DNA from: Neorhizobium tomejilense
Lineage (GTDB): Bacteria; Pseudomonadota; Alphaproteobacteria; Rhizobiales; Rhizobiaceae
NCBI GenBank assembly: GCA_002968845.1
Contig: PVBG01000014.1
Coordinates: forward strand, 62,001 to 126,000
Length of the DNA stretch: 64,000 nucleotides
Reading direction: 5' to 3'
The notes beneath the pieces are model-generated. The model worked only from the letters and a program-made list of their open reading frames with translations. It did no database searches and had not been told where the DNA came from. Position numbers and translations under genes: made by a program. Shown piece after piece: positions 24,964 to 32,790 of this stretch. Numbering within the stretch: the stretch's first letter is position 1; every line of letters begins with the position of its first letter.

Positions 24964-25158
24964 GGGGTGCCTGCAATGGCGGGAATTGGCCCGTCCATAG
25001 ACCTCTTGGTCCCGTCTGCCAATTGCGGAATCTCACCGTTTCGGATTTTGGGTCACGTCTGCGTGAGATCGGATTTCCTCGGCAGGGAGCGCGGTTATGT
25101 TCCCCCGGATAGGACCCGATTTTGACGGTCCGGCGCAATTCAAGGAGGCAGCGACATC

Positions 25159-26148
25159 ATGACGAATTCAGGTATCGGACGGCGCACCCTTATCGGCACG
25201 GCCGGTTTGGGCATTCTCGCCGCTCCGGCGATCATCAATGCCGGGGCTTTCGCCCAGGAGAAGCAGAAATTGGCTATCGATCATGTGACCCCGCCGGATA
25301 TCCACAAGTTCAAACTTGGTGGTTTCCAGGTTCTGGCGGTGAAGGACGGCGCCCGCCCCTCCGGTGCTCCCGGTGAAACCTTCGGCCTCAAGCAGCCGCC
25401 CGAAACCCTCGCTGCGCTGCTCACTGAGAATTTTCTGCCGACGGAACAGTTCGTCAACAGCTTCTCACCGACGCTGATCGATACCGGCAGCAACGTGATC
25501 CTGTTCGATACCGGCCTCGGCAAACCGGGCCGCGCCCAAGGCGTCGGACGCCTGATCGAAGGATTGGCAGCCGCTGGCTACATGCCGGAGGATATCTCGA
25601 TCGTCGTCATCACCCATATGCATGGCGACCATATCGGTGGGCTCATGGAAGACGGCAAACCGACCTTCCCGAAAGCCCGTTACATCACGGGCCAGGTGGA
25701 ATACGACTTCTGGACCGATGCCGCCCGCGCCGGCACGCTTGCAGAGGGCAACCAGAAGAGCGTGCTCGCCAATGTGAAGCCGCTTGCCGAAAAGATGACC
25801 TTCCTGAAGGATGGCGGCGAAGTGGTTTCCGGCATCACCGCTATGTTGGCGCCGGGCCACACGCCCGGCATGCTGAATTTCAATATCGAATCGCAAGGCA
25901 AGCGCCTGATCCTCGCCGCCGATACGGTCAACCACTACGTCCTGTCGCTTCAGCGGCCCGAATGGGAGGTGCGTTTCGACATGGACAAGGCGCAGGGGGC
26001 GGCCACCCGCAAGAAGGTCCTCGACATGATCGCCACGGACAAGGTCGCCTTCCTCGGCTATCACATGCCCTTCCCGGCGGTCGGTTTCGTCGAAAAACAG
26101 GATACCGGCTACAGGTTCGTGCCGAAGAGCTATCAGTTCGACATCTGA
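25159..26148 (+). CDS. Tat-exported MBL-fold metallo-hydrolase
   Basis: The 329-residue protein begins with a twin-arginine signal (GRRTLIGTAGLGILAAPAI, cleavage near GAFAQE). The metallo-beta-lactamase fold has the zinc motif THMHGDHIGG, a second His in APGHTPGML, an Asp in LAADTVNH and a final His in GYHMPFP. It is a periplasmic hydrolase of lactonase or similar type; the sequence does not resolve the substrate. AAGGAGG precedes the ATG. It is followed by a good terminator, so it is probably monocistronic. Confidence 0.88.
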   Translation: MTNSGIGRRTLIGTAGLGILAAPAIINAGAFAQEKQKLAIDHVTPPDIHKFKLGGFQVLAVKDGARPSGAPGETFGLKQPPETLAALLTENFLPTEQFVNSFSPTLIDTGSNVILFDTGLGKPGRAQGVGRLIEGLAAAGYMPEDISIVVITHMHGDHIGGLMEDGKPTFPKARYITGQVEYDFWTDAARAGTLAEGNQKSVLANVKPLAEKMTFLKDGGEVVSGITAMLAPGHTPGMLNFNIESQGKRLILAADTVNHYVLSLQRPEWEVRFDMDKAQGAATRKKVLDMIATDKVAFLGYHMPFPAVGFVEKQDTGYRFVPKSYQFDI

Positions 26149-26171
26149 TTGTTGTTGAAAAGCAATCGAAA

Positions 26172-26198
26172 CCCGGGAGAAGCCTCTCTCGGGCTTTT
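26172..26198 (+). terminator. Terminator after the MBL-fold hydrolase gene
   Basis: CCCGGGAG pairs with CTCTCGGG (one G-T pair), followed by CTTTT. It begins 23 bases after the stop codon. Confidence 0.75.
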
Positions 26199-26328
26199 GC
26201 TATTCCCTTCTTGTCATGAACGTGTTACCAGCCCTCGCCAACTTCCAAGCAATTGTTGCCGGAGCGTCGGGACGTATAGAGTCGTTCCTGAGCGCATCCC
26301 GCATTTTCTAGATCGAAGGAATTTGGCA

Positions 26329-27831
26329 ATGGCACGCATCATTGAAACCGCAACCGGCGCAGATGCGCTTACCTTCGACGACGTGCTCCTGCAGCCCGGC
26401 CATTCCGAAGTCATGCCGGGCCAGACGAATATCGCGACGAGGATCGCCCAGGATATCGAGCTTAATCTGCCGATCATTTCCTCGGCCATGGATACGGTGA
26501 CGGAAAGCCGGCTTGCCATCGCCATGGCGCAGGCAGGCGGCATCGGCGTCATCCACCGTAACCTCACCCCGATCGAACAGGCCGAACAGGTCCGCCAGGT
26601 CAAGAAGTTCGAAAGCGGCATGGTCGTCAACCCGGTGACGATCGGCCCGGACGCGACGCTGGCCGATGCGCTGTCGCTGATGAAGTCCTACAGCATTTCC
26701 GGCATTCCGGTGGTCGAGAACGGCGGCGGTCACGTTCCGGGCCGGCTGGTCGGCATTCTCACCAACCGTGACGTCCGTTTTGCTTCCGATCCGGCTCAGA
26801 AGATCTACGAACTGATGACCCGTGAGAACCTCATCACGGTCAAGGAAAGCAGCGTCGATCAGACGGAAGCCAAGCGCCTGCTGCACAAGCACCGCATCGA
26901 GAAGCTGCTGGTGGTGGATGGCGAAGGTCGTTGCGTCGGCCTGATCACCGTCAAGGACATCGAGAAGTCCCAGCTCAACCCGAACGCCTCCAAGGACGCT
27001 CAAGGGCGGCTGCGCGCTGCGGCCGCGATCAGCGTCGGCGACGATGGTTTCGAGCGCGCCGAACGTCTCATCGAGGCCGGCGTCGATCTTCTGGTCGTCG
27101 ATACGGCCCACGGCCACTCGCAGCGCGTGCTCGACGCCGTCACCCGCGTCAAGCGCATCTCCAACCACGTACGCGTCATGGCCGGCAATGTCGCCACCTC
27201 AGACGGCACCAAGGCGCTGATCGATGCCGGCGCGGATGCTGTCAAGGTCGGCATCGGTCCGGGCTCGATCTGCACCACCCGTATCGTCGCCGGCGTCGGC
27301 GTGCCGCAGCTTGCGGCGATCATGTCGGCCGTCGAAGCGGCACGGGCGCAGGACATTCCCGTCATCGCCGACGGCGGCATCAAGTTCTCGGGCGACCTTG
27401 CCAAGGCGATCGCCGCCGGCGCATCCGCGGTGATGATCGGCTCGCTGCTGGCCGGCACCGACGAAAGCCCGGGCGAGGTCTATCTCTACCAGGGCCGTTC
27501 GTTCAAAGCCTATCGCGGCATGGGCTCGGTGGGCGCCATGGCCCGCGGTTCCGCCGACCGTTATTTCCAGGCGGAAGTGCGTGATACGCTGAAGCTGGTT
27601 CCCGAAGGCATCGAAGGCCAGGTTCCCTACAAGGGTCCGGTCTCGGGTGTGCTGCACCAGCTTGGCGGCGGCCTGAAGGCGGCCATGGGTTATGTCGGTG
27701 GCGCCAATCTCAAGGAATTCCAGGAGCGCGCCACCTTCGTGCGTATCTCCGGCGCAGGCCTGCGCGAAAGCCATGCGCATGACGTGACGATCACGCGCGA
27801 GAGCCCCAACTATCCGGGCTCTGGCGCCTGA
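26329..27831 (+). CDS. guaB: IMP dehydrogenase
   Basis: The 500-residue protein is full-length GuaB, which oxidises IMP to XMP in GMP synthesis. Residues 1-90 start the TIM barrel (ALTFDDVLLQPGHSEVMPG), two CBS domains occupy about 95-215, and the barrel resumes with DTAHGHS. The catalytic Cys lies in GSICTTR and the flap follows. A GAAGGA site precedes the ATG at 26329. A plausible promoter (TTGTTG at 26253-26258, TATAGA at 26275-26280) lies about 50 bases upstream. A leftover in-frame extension upstream to 26149 overlaps the previous terminator and is not translated. Confidence 0.97.
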   Translation: MARIIETATGADALTFDDVLLQPGHSEVMPGQTNIATRIAQDIELNLPIISSAMDTVTESRLAIAMAQAGGIGVIHRNLTPIEQAEQVRQVKKFESGMVVNPVTIGPDATLADALSLMKSYSISGIPVVENGGGHVPGRLVGILTNRDVRFASDPAQKIYELMTRENLITVKESSVDQTEAKRLLHKHRIEKLLVVDGEGRCVGLITVKDIEKSQLNPNASKDAQGRLRAAAAISVGDDGFERAERLIEAGVDLLVVDTAHGHSQRVLDAVTRVKRISNHVRVMAGNVATSDGTKALIDAGADAVKVGIGPGSICTTRIVAGVGVPQLAAIMSAVEAARAQDIPVIADGGIKFSGDLAKAIAAGASAVMIGSLLAGTDESPGEVYLYQGRSFKAYRGMGSVGAMARGSADRYFQAEVRDTLKLVPEGIEGQVPYKGPVSGVLHQLGGGLKAAMGYVGGANLKEFQERATFVRISGAGLRESHAHDVTITRESPNYPGSGA

Positions 27832-27842
27832 CGTTTCTGATC

Positions 27843-27863
27843 GGAGGAGGTGTTGCCTCCTCC
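27843..27863 (+). terminator. Hairpin after guaB
   Basis: GGAGGAGG (27843-27850) pairs with CCTCCTCC (27856-27863) around a 5-base loop, 11 bases after the guaB stop. The T-tract is poor, so termination efficiency is uncertain. Confidence 0.5.
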
Positions 27864-28029
27864 TCCTCAAGTCTCGGAAATAGTTGGTTGGATGCCTGCG
27901 ACCTTGCCTCATTGCAAAGTCGGGTAGTCCACAGGCAGTGGTGAGACCATGTGGCGTCGCTCGGACGGCACGCCATTGTGCGTCGGCGAACCCGTGTTAT
28001 TGGGTTCCTCTGACGAATGAGGAGAACCG

Positions 28030-28449
28030 ATGCTTTCCACCGACGCGACGCTTTGGCCGATGATAGCGCATGCTGCGCTAGCCTTCTTTCTCTACTGGCT
28101 CCTGTCGAGGAAACGGTACATGGCTGTGAAGTCCGGCAGCGCTGCGGCCGGTCAGTTCCGTGAAAACCGGGAGGAGCCGCGCGAAAGCCTGGTTGTCCAC
28201 AACAACCTCAAGAACCAGTTCGAGCTACCGGTCCTGTTCTACGCCGTTTGCCTCGTCCTTTATGTATCGACTGCAGACAATTGGGGCACGGTTGTGCTTG
28301 CCTGGATATTCGTGCTTTCCCGCTATACGCATTCCTACGTGCATCTCACCAGCAACCGGCTCCGCTATCGCCGCCCGATCTTCATGGTCGGCTTTTTTGC
28401 GGTGATGGCTATGTGGGTCTGGCTCGCGGCCTGGCTGGTTTTGAACTAG
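28030..28449 (+). CDS. MAPEG family membrane protein
   Basis: The 139-residue protein has four predicted helices with the MAPEG-type cytosolic loop between helices 1 and 2 (RENREEPRESLVVHNNLKNQFELPVLFYA) and the SRYTHSYVHLTSNRLRYRRP motif near the third. Bacterial members of this glutathione-transferase-like family form trimers in the inner membrane and often act on lipophilic electrophiles. GAGGAG precedes the ATG. It lies between guaB and a hydrolase gene with no obvious operon partner. Confidence 0.85.
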   Translation: MLSTDATLWPMIAHAALAFFLYWLLSRKRYMAVKSGSAAAGQFRENREEPRESLVVHNNLKNQFELPVLFYAVCLVLYVSTADNWGTVVLAWIFVLSRYTHSYVHLTSNRLRYRRPIFMVGFFAVMAMWVWLAAWLVLN

Positions 28450-28667
28450 CGTAGCCAGTGCCAGTATGGGGTCGAAAGCCGGACCCGCCTCGACCTTCGC
28501 AGAGCGGCGCTTGCGGCTTTCCTCGACACTTCCGGCGGAGCGGCCGGTCAACCGACCTCACGAACAAGTGTAATATCGGGCGCTTGGATCACTCAGTGTT
28601 TCATCTGCAAGCTGCAGGTCCTCGGTATAGATTTCCCCGTCATACGGTCTGCTACGGAGGAATAGCC

Positions 28668-29552
28668 ATGGACAACGAGACACCGAAGATCACCCAGGCG
28701 ATGATCGACGCCTATGATGAATACACCCATCTGACTTTGGACCGCCGTCGCTTCATGGAGAAGCTGACCCAGCTCGCGGGATCCGGTGCGGCCGCTGCGG
28801 CAATCGCGCCCCTGATCGGCGCGAGTTCCGCCATGGCGGAGATCATTCCTGCCAATGACGAACGGCTGACCACGGAGGACGTTACCTACCCAGGCGCCAA
28901 CGGCGTGACGATGAAGGGTTATCTCGTAAAACCCAAGAATGCTTCCGGCACGCGCGGCGGTGTCCTCGTCATCCATGAGAACCGCGGCCTCAACGCCCAT
29001 ATCAAGGATGTCGCCCGCCGTATGACGCTCGAGGGCTTCAATGCGCTCGCCGTCGATTTCCTGTCGCCCCAAGGCGGCACGCCGGCGGATGAAGAGCAGG
29101 CCCGGCAGATGTTCTCTTCGCTGAAGCCCGAAGAGGTTTCGGCCAATGGCGAAGCAAGCCGCGCCTATCTTGCCGGCATCAGCGGCGCGAACGGCAAGGT
29201 CGGTGCGATCGGCTTCTGCTGGGGCGGCGGTGCGGTCAACAATCTGGCTGTGAAGTCCCCCAGCCTCAACGCCGGCGTCGCCTATTACGGCGCCCAGCCG
29301 AAGGCCGAGGACGTGCCTGCCATCAAGGCGCCGCTGATGCTGCATTACGGCGGTCTCGACGAGCGCATCAATGCCGGCATCCCGGCCTTCAAGGCGGCGC
29401 TTGAAAAAGGCGGCAAGACCTTCGAGATCTTCGTCTACGACGGCGCCAACCACGCCTTCAACAACGATACCTCGTCGGCCCGCTACGACAAGGCAGCCGC
29501 CGATCTTGCCTGGAGCCGCTCGGTGGCGTTCTTCAAGAAGAATCTGGCCTGA
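28668..29552 (+). CDS. Dienelactone hydrolase family protein, Tat-exported
   Basis: The 294-residue alpha/beta hydrolase has a Tat-like signal in its first 55 residues (DRRRFMEKLTQLAG then an Ala-rich stretch ending SSAMAE). The nucleophile is Cys in GFCWGGG, the usual dienelactone hydrolase elbow; the acid and base are Asp in LDERINAG region and His in GANHAFNND. GGAGG precedes the ATG at 28668. Most family members are cytoplasmic enzymes of aromatic degradation, so an exported copy suggests a different periplasmic ester or lactone substrate. Confidence 0.87.
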   Translation: MDNETPKITQAMIDAYDEYTHLTLDRRRFMEKLTQLAGSGAAAAAIAPLIGASSAMAEIIPANDERLTTEDVTYPGANGVTMKGYLVKPKNASGTRGGVLVIHENRGLNAHIKDVARRMTLEGFNALAVDFLSPQGGTPADEEQARQMFSSLKPEEVSANGEASRAYLAGISGANGKVGAIGFCWGGGAVNNLAVKSPSLNAGVAYYGAQPKAEDVPAIKAPLMLHYGGLDERINAGIPAFKAALEKGGKTFEIFVYDGANHAFNNDTSSARYDKAAADLAWSRSVAFFKKNLA

Positions 29553-29591
29553 CGGATATTTGGCGAATATCTGTTCGGCTGCGACAGGAAG

Positions 29592-29614
29592 TCGGGGTCC
29601 CGCCCCGGCTTTTT
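29592..29614 (+). terminator. Terminator after the dienelactone hydrolase gene
   Basis: CGGGG pairs with CCCCG around TCCCG and is followed by GCTTTTT, 40 bases after the stop codon. Confidence 0.7.
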
Positions 29615-29623
29615 GTTGGATGA

Positions 29624-29938
29624 CTAGGTTTCGTCGCCGCTCTTGAAGTCTAAAGGTGCTTGCGCGTCTTTCTGCCGTTCATGCCGGATGGATGCAATCT
29701 CCACGACGCCCTTGCGTACACGTGCCGTCAATATCAGCGGCCGCATGACGATCCGGCGAGAGCCAGGGATCAAGCCGCGTTCCGTCATTTCCGGAAATCG
29801 AGCGAGTTCCTCTTTCAGCTTCGCAAGCCGAGCAAGGATCTTGCGCGCAGCGGCTGGGTTCTGCGCCGCAAGCTCGGCGATGTAAATGAGAAACCAGCGC
29901 TCGGCACTTGGCGAAAGCCGAACTGTGGCGCGTGGCAT
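29624..29938 (-). CDS. RelE/ParE-family toxin
   Basis: The 104-residue basic protein has the ParE/RelE layout: MPRATVRLSPSAERWFLIY, then helices with ARKILARLAKLKEELARFPEM, then strands LIPGSRRIVMRPLIL and VVEIASIRHERQ. The late Arg-His pair fits this fold. ParE members poison DNA gyrase and RelE members cut mRNA; the sequence alone does not decide. Its ATG at 29938 shares a base with the antitoxin stop (TGATG), the usual translational coupling of type II modules. Confidence 0.82.
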   Translation of the reverse strand: MPRATVRLSPSAERWFLIYIAELAAQNPAAARKILARLAKLKEELARFPEMTERGLIPGSRRIVMRPLILTARVRKGVVEIASIRHERQKDAQAPLDFKSGDET

Positions 29939-30216
29939 CAACCGGCTCGTTTGGAGCGCTTTGCCTCGGCTGCCTCGATGATCGACGAGGCTTTGCTCAG
30001 CACGTCATCCAGATCGGCGCTCTTGCCTTCCTCCAGTTCCGCAAATCCTTCTGCGTCCTGAAGCAGTTCGGCGCCTTCCTGCTCAAGGTACTGGGTAAGT
30101 GCGCGAAGCATCACCCAAGTCCGATCGCGATCGAGCGCGGTCGCAATACGGTCGTACTCGCTCACGAGATCTGTCGGAAGTCGAAGGGATATTTGCGATT
30201 TGTCCTGCGTCAGCAT
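29938..30216 (-). CDS. Ribbon-helix-helix antitoxin of the ParE-like toxin
   Basis: The 92-residue protein opens MLTQDKSQISLRLPTDLVSEYDRIA, the ribbon-helix-helix DNA-binding fold (strand then two helices). The acidic C-terminal half (DAEGFAELEEGKSADLDD) should wrap the toxin. GGGAG precedes the ATG at 30216. It overlaps the toxin gene by one base and lies 56 bases downstream of the LysR gene. It should repress its own promoter together with the toxin. Confidence 0.8.
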   Translation of the reverse strand: MLTQDKSQISLRLPTDLVSEYDRIATALDRDRTWVMLRALTQYLEQEGAELLQDAEGFAELEEGKSADLDDVLSKASSIIEAAEAKRSKRAG

Positions 30217-30272
30217 GGGAAGCTCCCTGTAAGACAGCGCATCACAGTGCAACCCATGCTAACCAAAGTCAA

Positions 30273-31223
30273 TCACCACCCCGGCATCACCTGTGTCGCC
30301 CGGGCCCGCGGCATGCGCTGGAACGCTTTGACATCGCCGTCGAGATCGTCGGGGATCACAGCCGGCGAGATGTTGTCGAGGCAGGCGGTGATGTGGTCGG
30401 TGATGGCGTTCATCAGCGACGGTGAAAGCCCGGGCCGCTTCATCAGGCCGATCTGCACCGGCGGTAGCGGCGGGAAGCCGTCGGCGGACGACAGCACCTT
30501 CATACCGGTGCGAAGCGCCGACTCCGGCAGCACCGACACGGCCATGCCGGCAAGCACCGCGGCTGCGACGACGGTCGAGGACCAGCTCGTGAACAGGACC
30601 TGGTATTCGCGCCCGTCCGCATCGAGCGCCGAACAGGCAAGCTGGCGCCAAAGGCAATCGCGGCGGCCGACCGCGAGCGGCACCGGCGCGTCGTCCTTCA
30701 GCGGATGGTTGGCCGAGGCGACCCAGCAGAGCGGCTCCGTGCGCATCACGTCGGAAATCCGCTGGCGCGGGTTGTGGGTGACGAGCGCGATATCCAGCTC
30801 GCCGCGCGCCATCTTCTCGGCAAGGCTGACCGAGGGCTCGCAGACGATATAGAGTTCGACATTCGGGTGGGTCTTGGCAAAGCGGCCGATGATCTCGGGC
30901 ATGTACCGGTCGGCGTAGTCGTCCGGCGTGCCGATCCGGAGCGTGCCTTCGAGACGGTTGTCATCGAAGGCGGCGATCGCCTCGTTGTTCAGGCGGATGA
31001 TGCGCCGTGCATAGTTCAGGAGCTTCTCGCCCTCCGCCGTCAGCCGGTTGCCGCGGCCGTCCTTGGCGAACAGCTGCTTGCCGATCCGTTCCTCGAGACG
31101 GCGCATCTGCATCGACACGGCGGACTGAGTCTTGAACACGCGGTCCGCCGCTTTGGTGAAGCTGCCGGTGTCGACGATGGAAATAAAGGTATGCAACTGA
31201 TCGATATCGAGCGGTGCGGACAT
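30273..31223 (-). CDS. LysR-family transcriptional regulator
   Basis: The 316-residue protein has the LysR winged helix-turn-helix at about residues 5-65 (DIDQLHTFISIVDTGSFTKAADRV, QSAVSMQMRRLEERIGKQLF) and an effector-binding domain after it (LRIGTPDDYADRYMPEIIG). Its N-terminus resembles rhizobial LsrB/VtlR-type regulators, but the genomic context of lsrB (trxB, lrp) is absent, so I do not use that name. It is divergent from a DUF1127 gene, a pairing seen in regulators that control small DUF1127 proteins. The intergenic region holds a short palindrome. Confidence 0.9.
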   Translation of the reverse strand: MSAPLDIDQLHTFISIVDTGSFTKAADRVFKTQSAVSMQMRRLEERIGKQLFAKDGRGNRLTAEGEKLLNYARRIIRLNNEAIAAFDDNRLEGTLRIGTPDDYADRYMPEIIGRFAKTHPNVELYIVCEPSVSLAEKMARGELDIALVTHNPRQRISDVMRTEPLCWVASANHPLKDDAPVPLAVGRRDCLWRQLACSALDADGREYQVLFTSWSSTVVAAAVLAGMAVSVLPESALRTGMKVLSSADGFPPLPPVQIGLMKRPGLSPSLMNAITDHITACLDNISPAVIPDDLDGDVKAFQRMPRARATQVMPGW

Positions 31224-31250
31224 GAGAATGATCCATCAGAGAGGTTGATG

Positions 31251-31261
31251 CTAATCATTAG
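31251..31261. promoter_or_regulatory. Palindrome between lysR and DUF1127 genes
   Basis: CTAATCATTAG is a perfect 5-bp inverted repeat around a central C, 28 bases upstream of the LysR start. Dyads of this size and position are typical LysR autoregulatory sites, but there is no direct evidence here. Confidence 0.35.
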
Positions 31262-31418
31262 AAACATTCGTTGGACTGATCAATAGGTTTTACGCGATAA
31301 GGAGATCGCAAATCAAAATCGAAGGGTGCTTCTTCCCTGAGCACCCAATCCGGGCAGCCTTTCCGTCGGACCTCCACGGAAGGGACAGCCTTTCTCGTGC
31401 CTGCGAAAGGATAGACCA

Positions 31419-31718
31419 ATGAGCACGACCGACTGCGGAACTGAACTCGATCTGGTTCACGAGGAGCGCGGCACGCAAGGCCGTCTGGCTGTCGTGATGC
31501 TGCGAACGAAATCCGTATGGCGTGCCTTTCGCAATCGTTTGGCGAGCAATCGCCTCCATGATCTCGACGACCGCCAGCTCAACGATATCGGCATCACACG
31601 GCATGATGTGGTGATGGCGCTCAATCGGTCCGGCGTGCTGGATGATCCGTCGCTGCTTCTGTCTCGCTCCGCTCGCGAGCGTGCGCGGCACCGCTTTGCA
31701 AGGCCGGCCAATCGCTGA
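31419..31718 (+). CDS. DUF1127 domain small protein
   Basis: The 99-residue protein contains the DUF1127 core at about residues 33-70: WRAFRNRLASNRLHDLDDRQLNDIGI followed by TRHDV. The preceding 30 residues and the Arg/Ser-rich tail are less conserved. DUF1127 proteins are small, Arg-rich, often stress- or host-responsive, and in Agrobacterium and Sinorhizobium have been linked to RNA-related and phosphate/carbon phenotypes. AAAGG precedes the ATG. A strong terminator follows. Confidence 0.88.
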   Translation: MSTTDCGTELDLVHEERGTQGRLAVVMLRTKSVWRAFRNRLASNRLHDLDDRQLNDIGITRHDVVMALNRSGVLDDPSLLLSRSARERARHRFARPANR

Positions 31719-31768
31719 TCTTGCCTGACCTTTTCCCCGCAGGGTGATAGCCAATAGCCCTGCTGCTT

Positions 31769-31801
31769 GCCCGGCCGGTCGATCCGCGCCGGGCTTTTTT
31801 A
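31769..31801 (+). terminator. Terminator of the DUF1127 gene
   Basis: GCCCGGC (31769-31775) pairs with GCCGGGC (31788-31794), followed by seven T. The T-run overlaps the stop codon of the convergent DUF937 gene. Confidence 0.88.
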
Positions 31802-32704
31802 TTTGGAAGGCTTTGGAGCTGCAGGCGTGGCCGCCGCTTCGTCATTGCCGCCCGTTCCATTGCGCAGATAGGTGTCGAAGATCGCTTCCATGTTTTTCTG
31901 GTAGCTCTTCTGTACTTCCAGCCCGCTGTCGAACATGTTGTTCAGCACGTCGCGATAGGGATTGGGTTCGTCCGCCGGCGCTTCCTTGGATTTCTCGGGC
32001 GTCGGGGCTGCCGCCGGGCTGGGGCTCGTGAAGGCGCCGCCCATCATGTCCTGGAAAGCCTTGGCGAAGGGATTGTCCGCAAACGGGTTGCCGCTCGAAG
32101 GCTGCGGCTGTTCCGGCTTGTCGAGCCCCCACATGGAACGCATCGCCTGGGCGAAGGGATTGTCGAAGGGATTGGCAGCGGCCTGGGGCTTAGCCTTCGG
32201 CTGCAGGCCCATGCTTTCCAGCCATTGCTGCTGCATCTGGCCGATGGGGGAGGCGGCGAAGGCCTCGTTGGCGCCGGTCATCTGACCGCTCATCTGCTTG
32301 AACAGCCCGCCCATCAATGTGTCGGCCATGGCCGGCATCATCTTCTTGAAGACTTCCTGACCGACCCCTGTGAGCTGTTCGGCCTGCGCCGCGATTGCGC
32401 GGGAGACTTCCTTGGAGCCGAACAGCTTTTCGAGCACCGCATTGCCGTCCATCGTGCCCTGCGGCGTGAAGGCCTTGGTCAGGTCCTCGAAATATTTACC
32501 GTACGCGCCGGACACCATGCTGCTCATCAGCGAGGTGAGATCATAGGGATTGGCACTGGTGCGCTTGAACCCGGAGGAAAAAGCGGGCATCAGCGCCGCC
32601 ATGGCCTGGGTGGCCTGTTCCTGGGCCAGGTTGAACTGCTTGGCGATCGCCTCCATGCCTGCGCCGTTCTGAGCCCTGAGCATCATGTCGAACAGTGGCA
32701 GCAT
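31799..32704 (-). CDS. DUF937-like protein with Pro/Ala-rich tail
   Basis: The 301-residue protein opens MLPLFDMMLRAQNGAGMEAIAKQFNL, the start of a DUF937-type helical domain, and continues with ATQAMAALMPAFSSGFKR. From about residue 175 it is low-complexity with repeated NPF-A motifs (ANPFDNPFAQAM, GNPFADNPFAKAF) and Pro/Ala/Lys. I chose the ATG at 32704, preceded by AAGGA. No signal peptide is seen. DUF937 proteins are widespread in rhizobia with no settled function. It follows gshA in the same direction. Confidence 0.78.
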   Translation of the reverse strand: MLPLFDMMLRAQNGAGMEAIAKQFNLAQEQATQAMAALMPAFSSGFKRTSANPYDLTSLMSSMVSGAYGKYFEDLTKAFTPQGTMDGNAVLEKLFGSKEVSRAIAAQAEQLTGVGQEVFKKMMPAMADTLMGGLFKQMSGQMTGANEAFAASPIGQMQQQWLESMGLQPKAKPQAAANPFDNPFAQAMRSMWGLDKPEQPQPSSGNPFADNPFAKAFQDMMGGAFTSPSPAAAPTPEKSKEAPADEPNPYRDVLNNMFDSGLEVQKSYQKNMEAIFDTYLRNGTGGNDEAAATPAAPKPSK

Positions 32705-32790
32705 GGAGAATCCTTTCCGGTTGTGTGATACACCACTATATCCGGAAAGTGCTGGACGGAAACCGGTTTTTAGAACCGATCTCAATCTGG

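Noticed and set aside
23441..25138. Reverse-strand frame (565 codons) overlapping the MFS efflux gene
   Set aside because: It is a frame-shifted shadow of the efflux gene, full of His/Arg/Pro, and lacks any recognisable domain.
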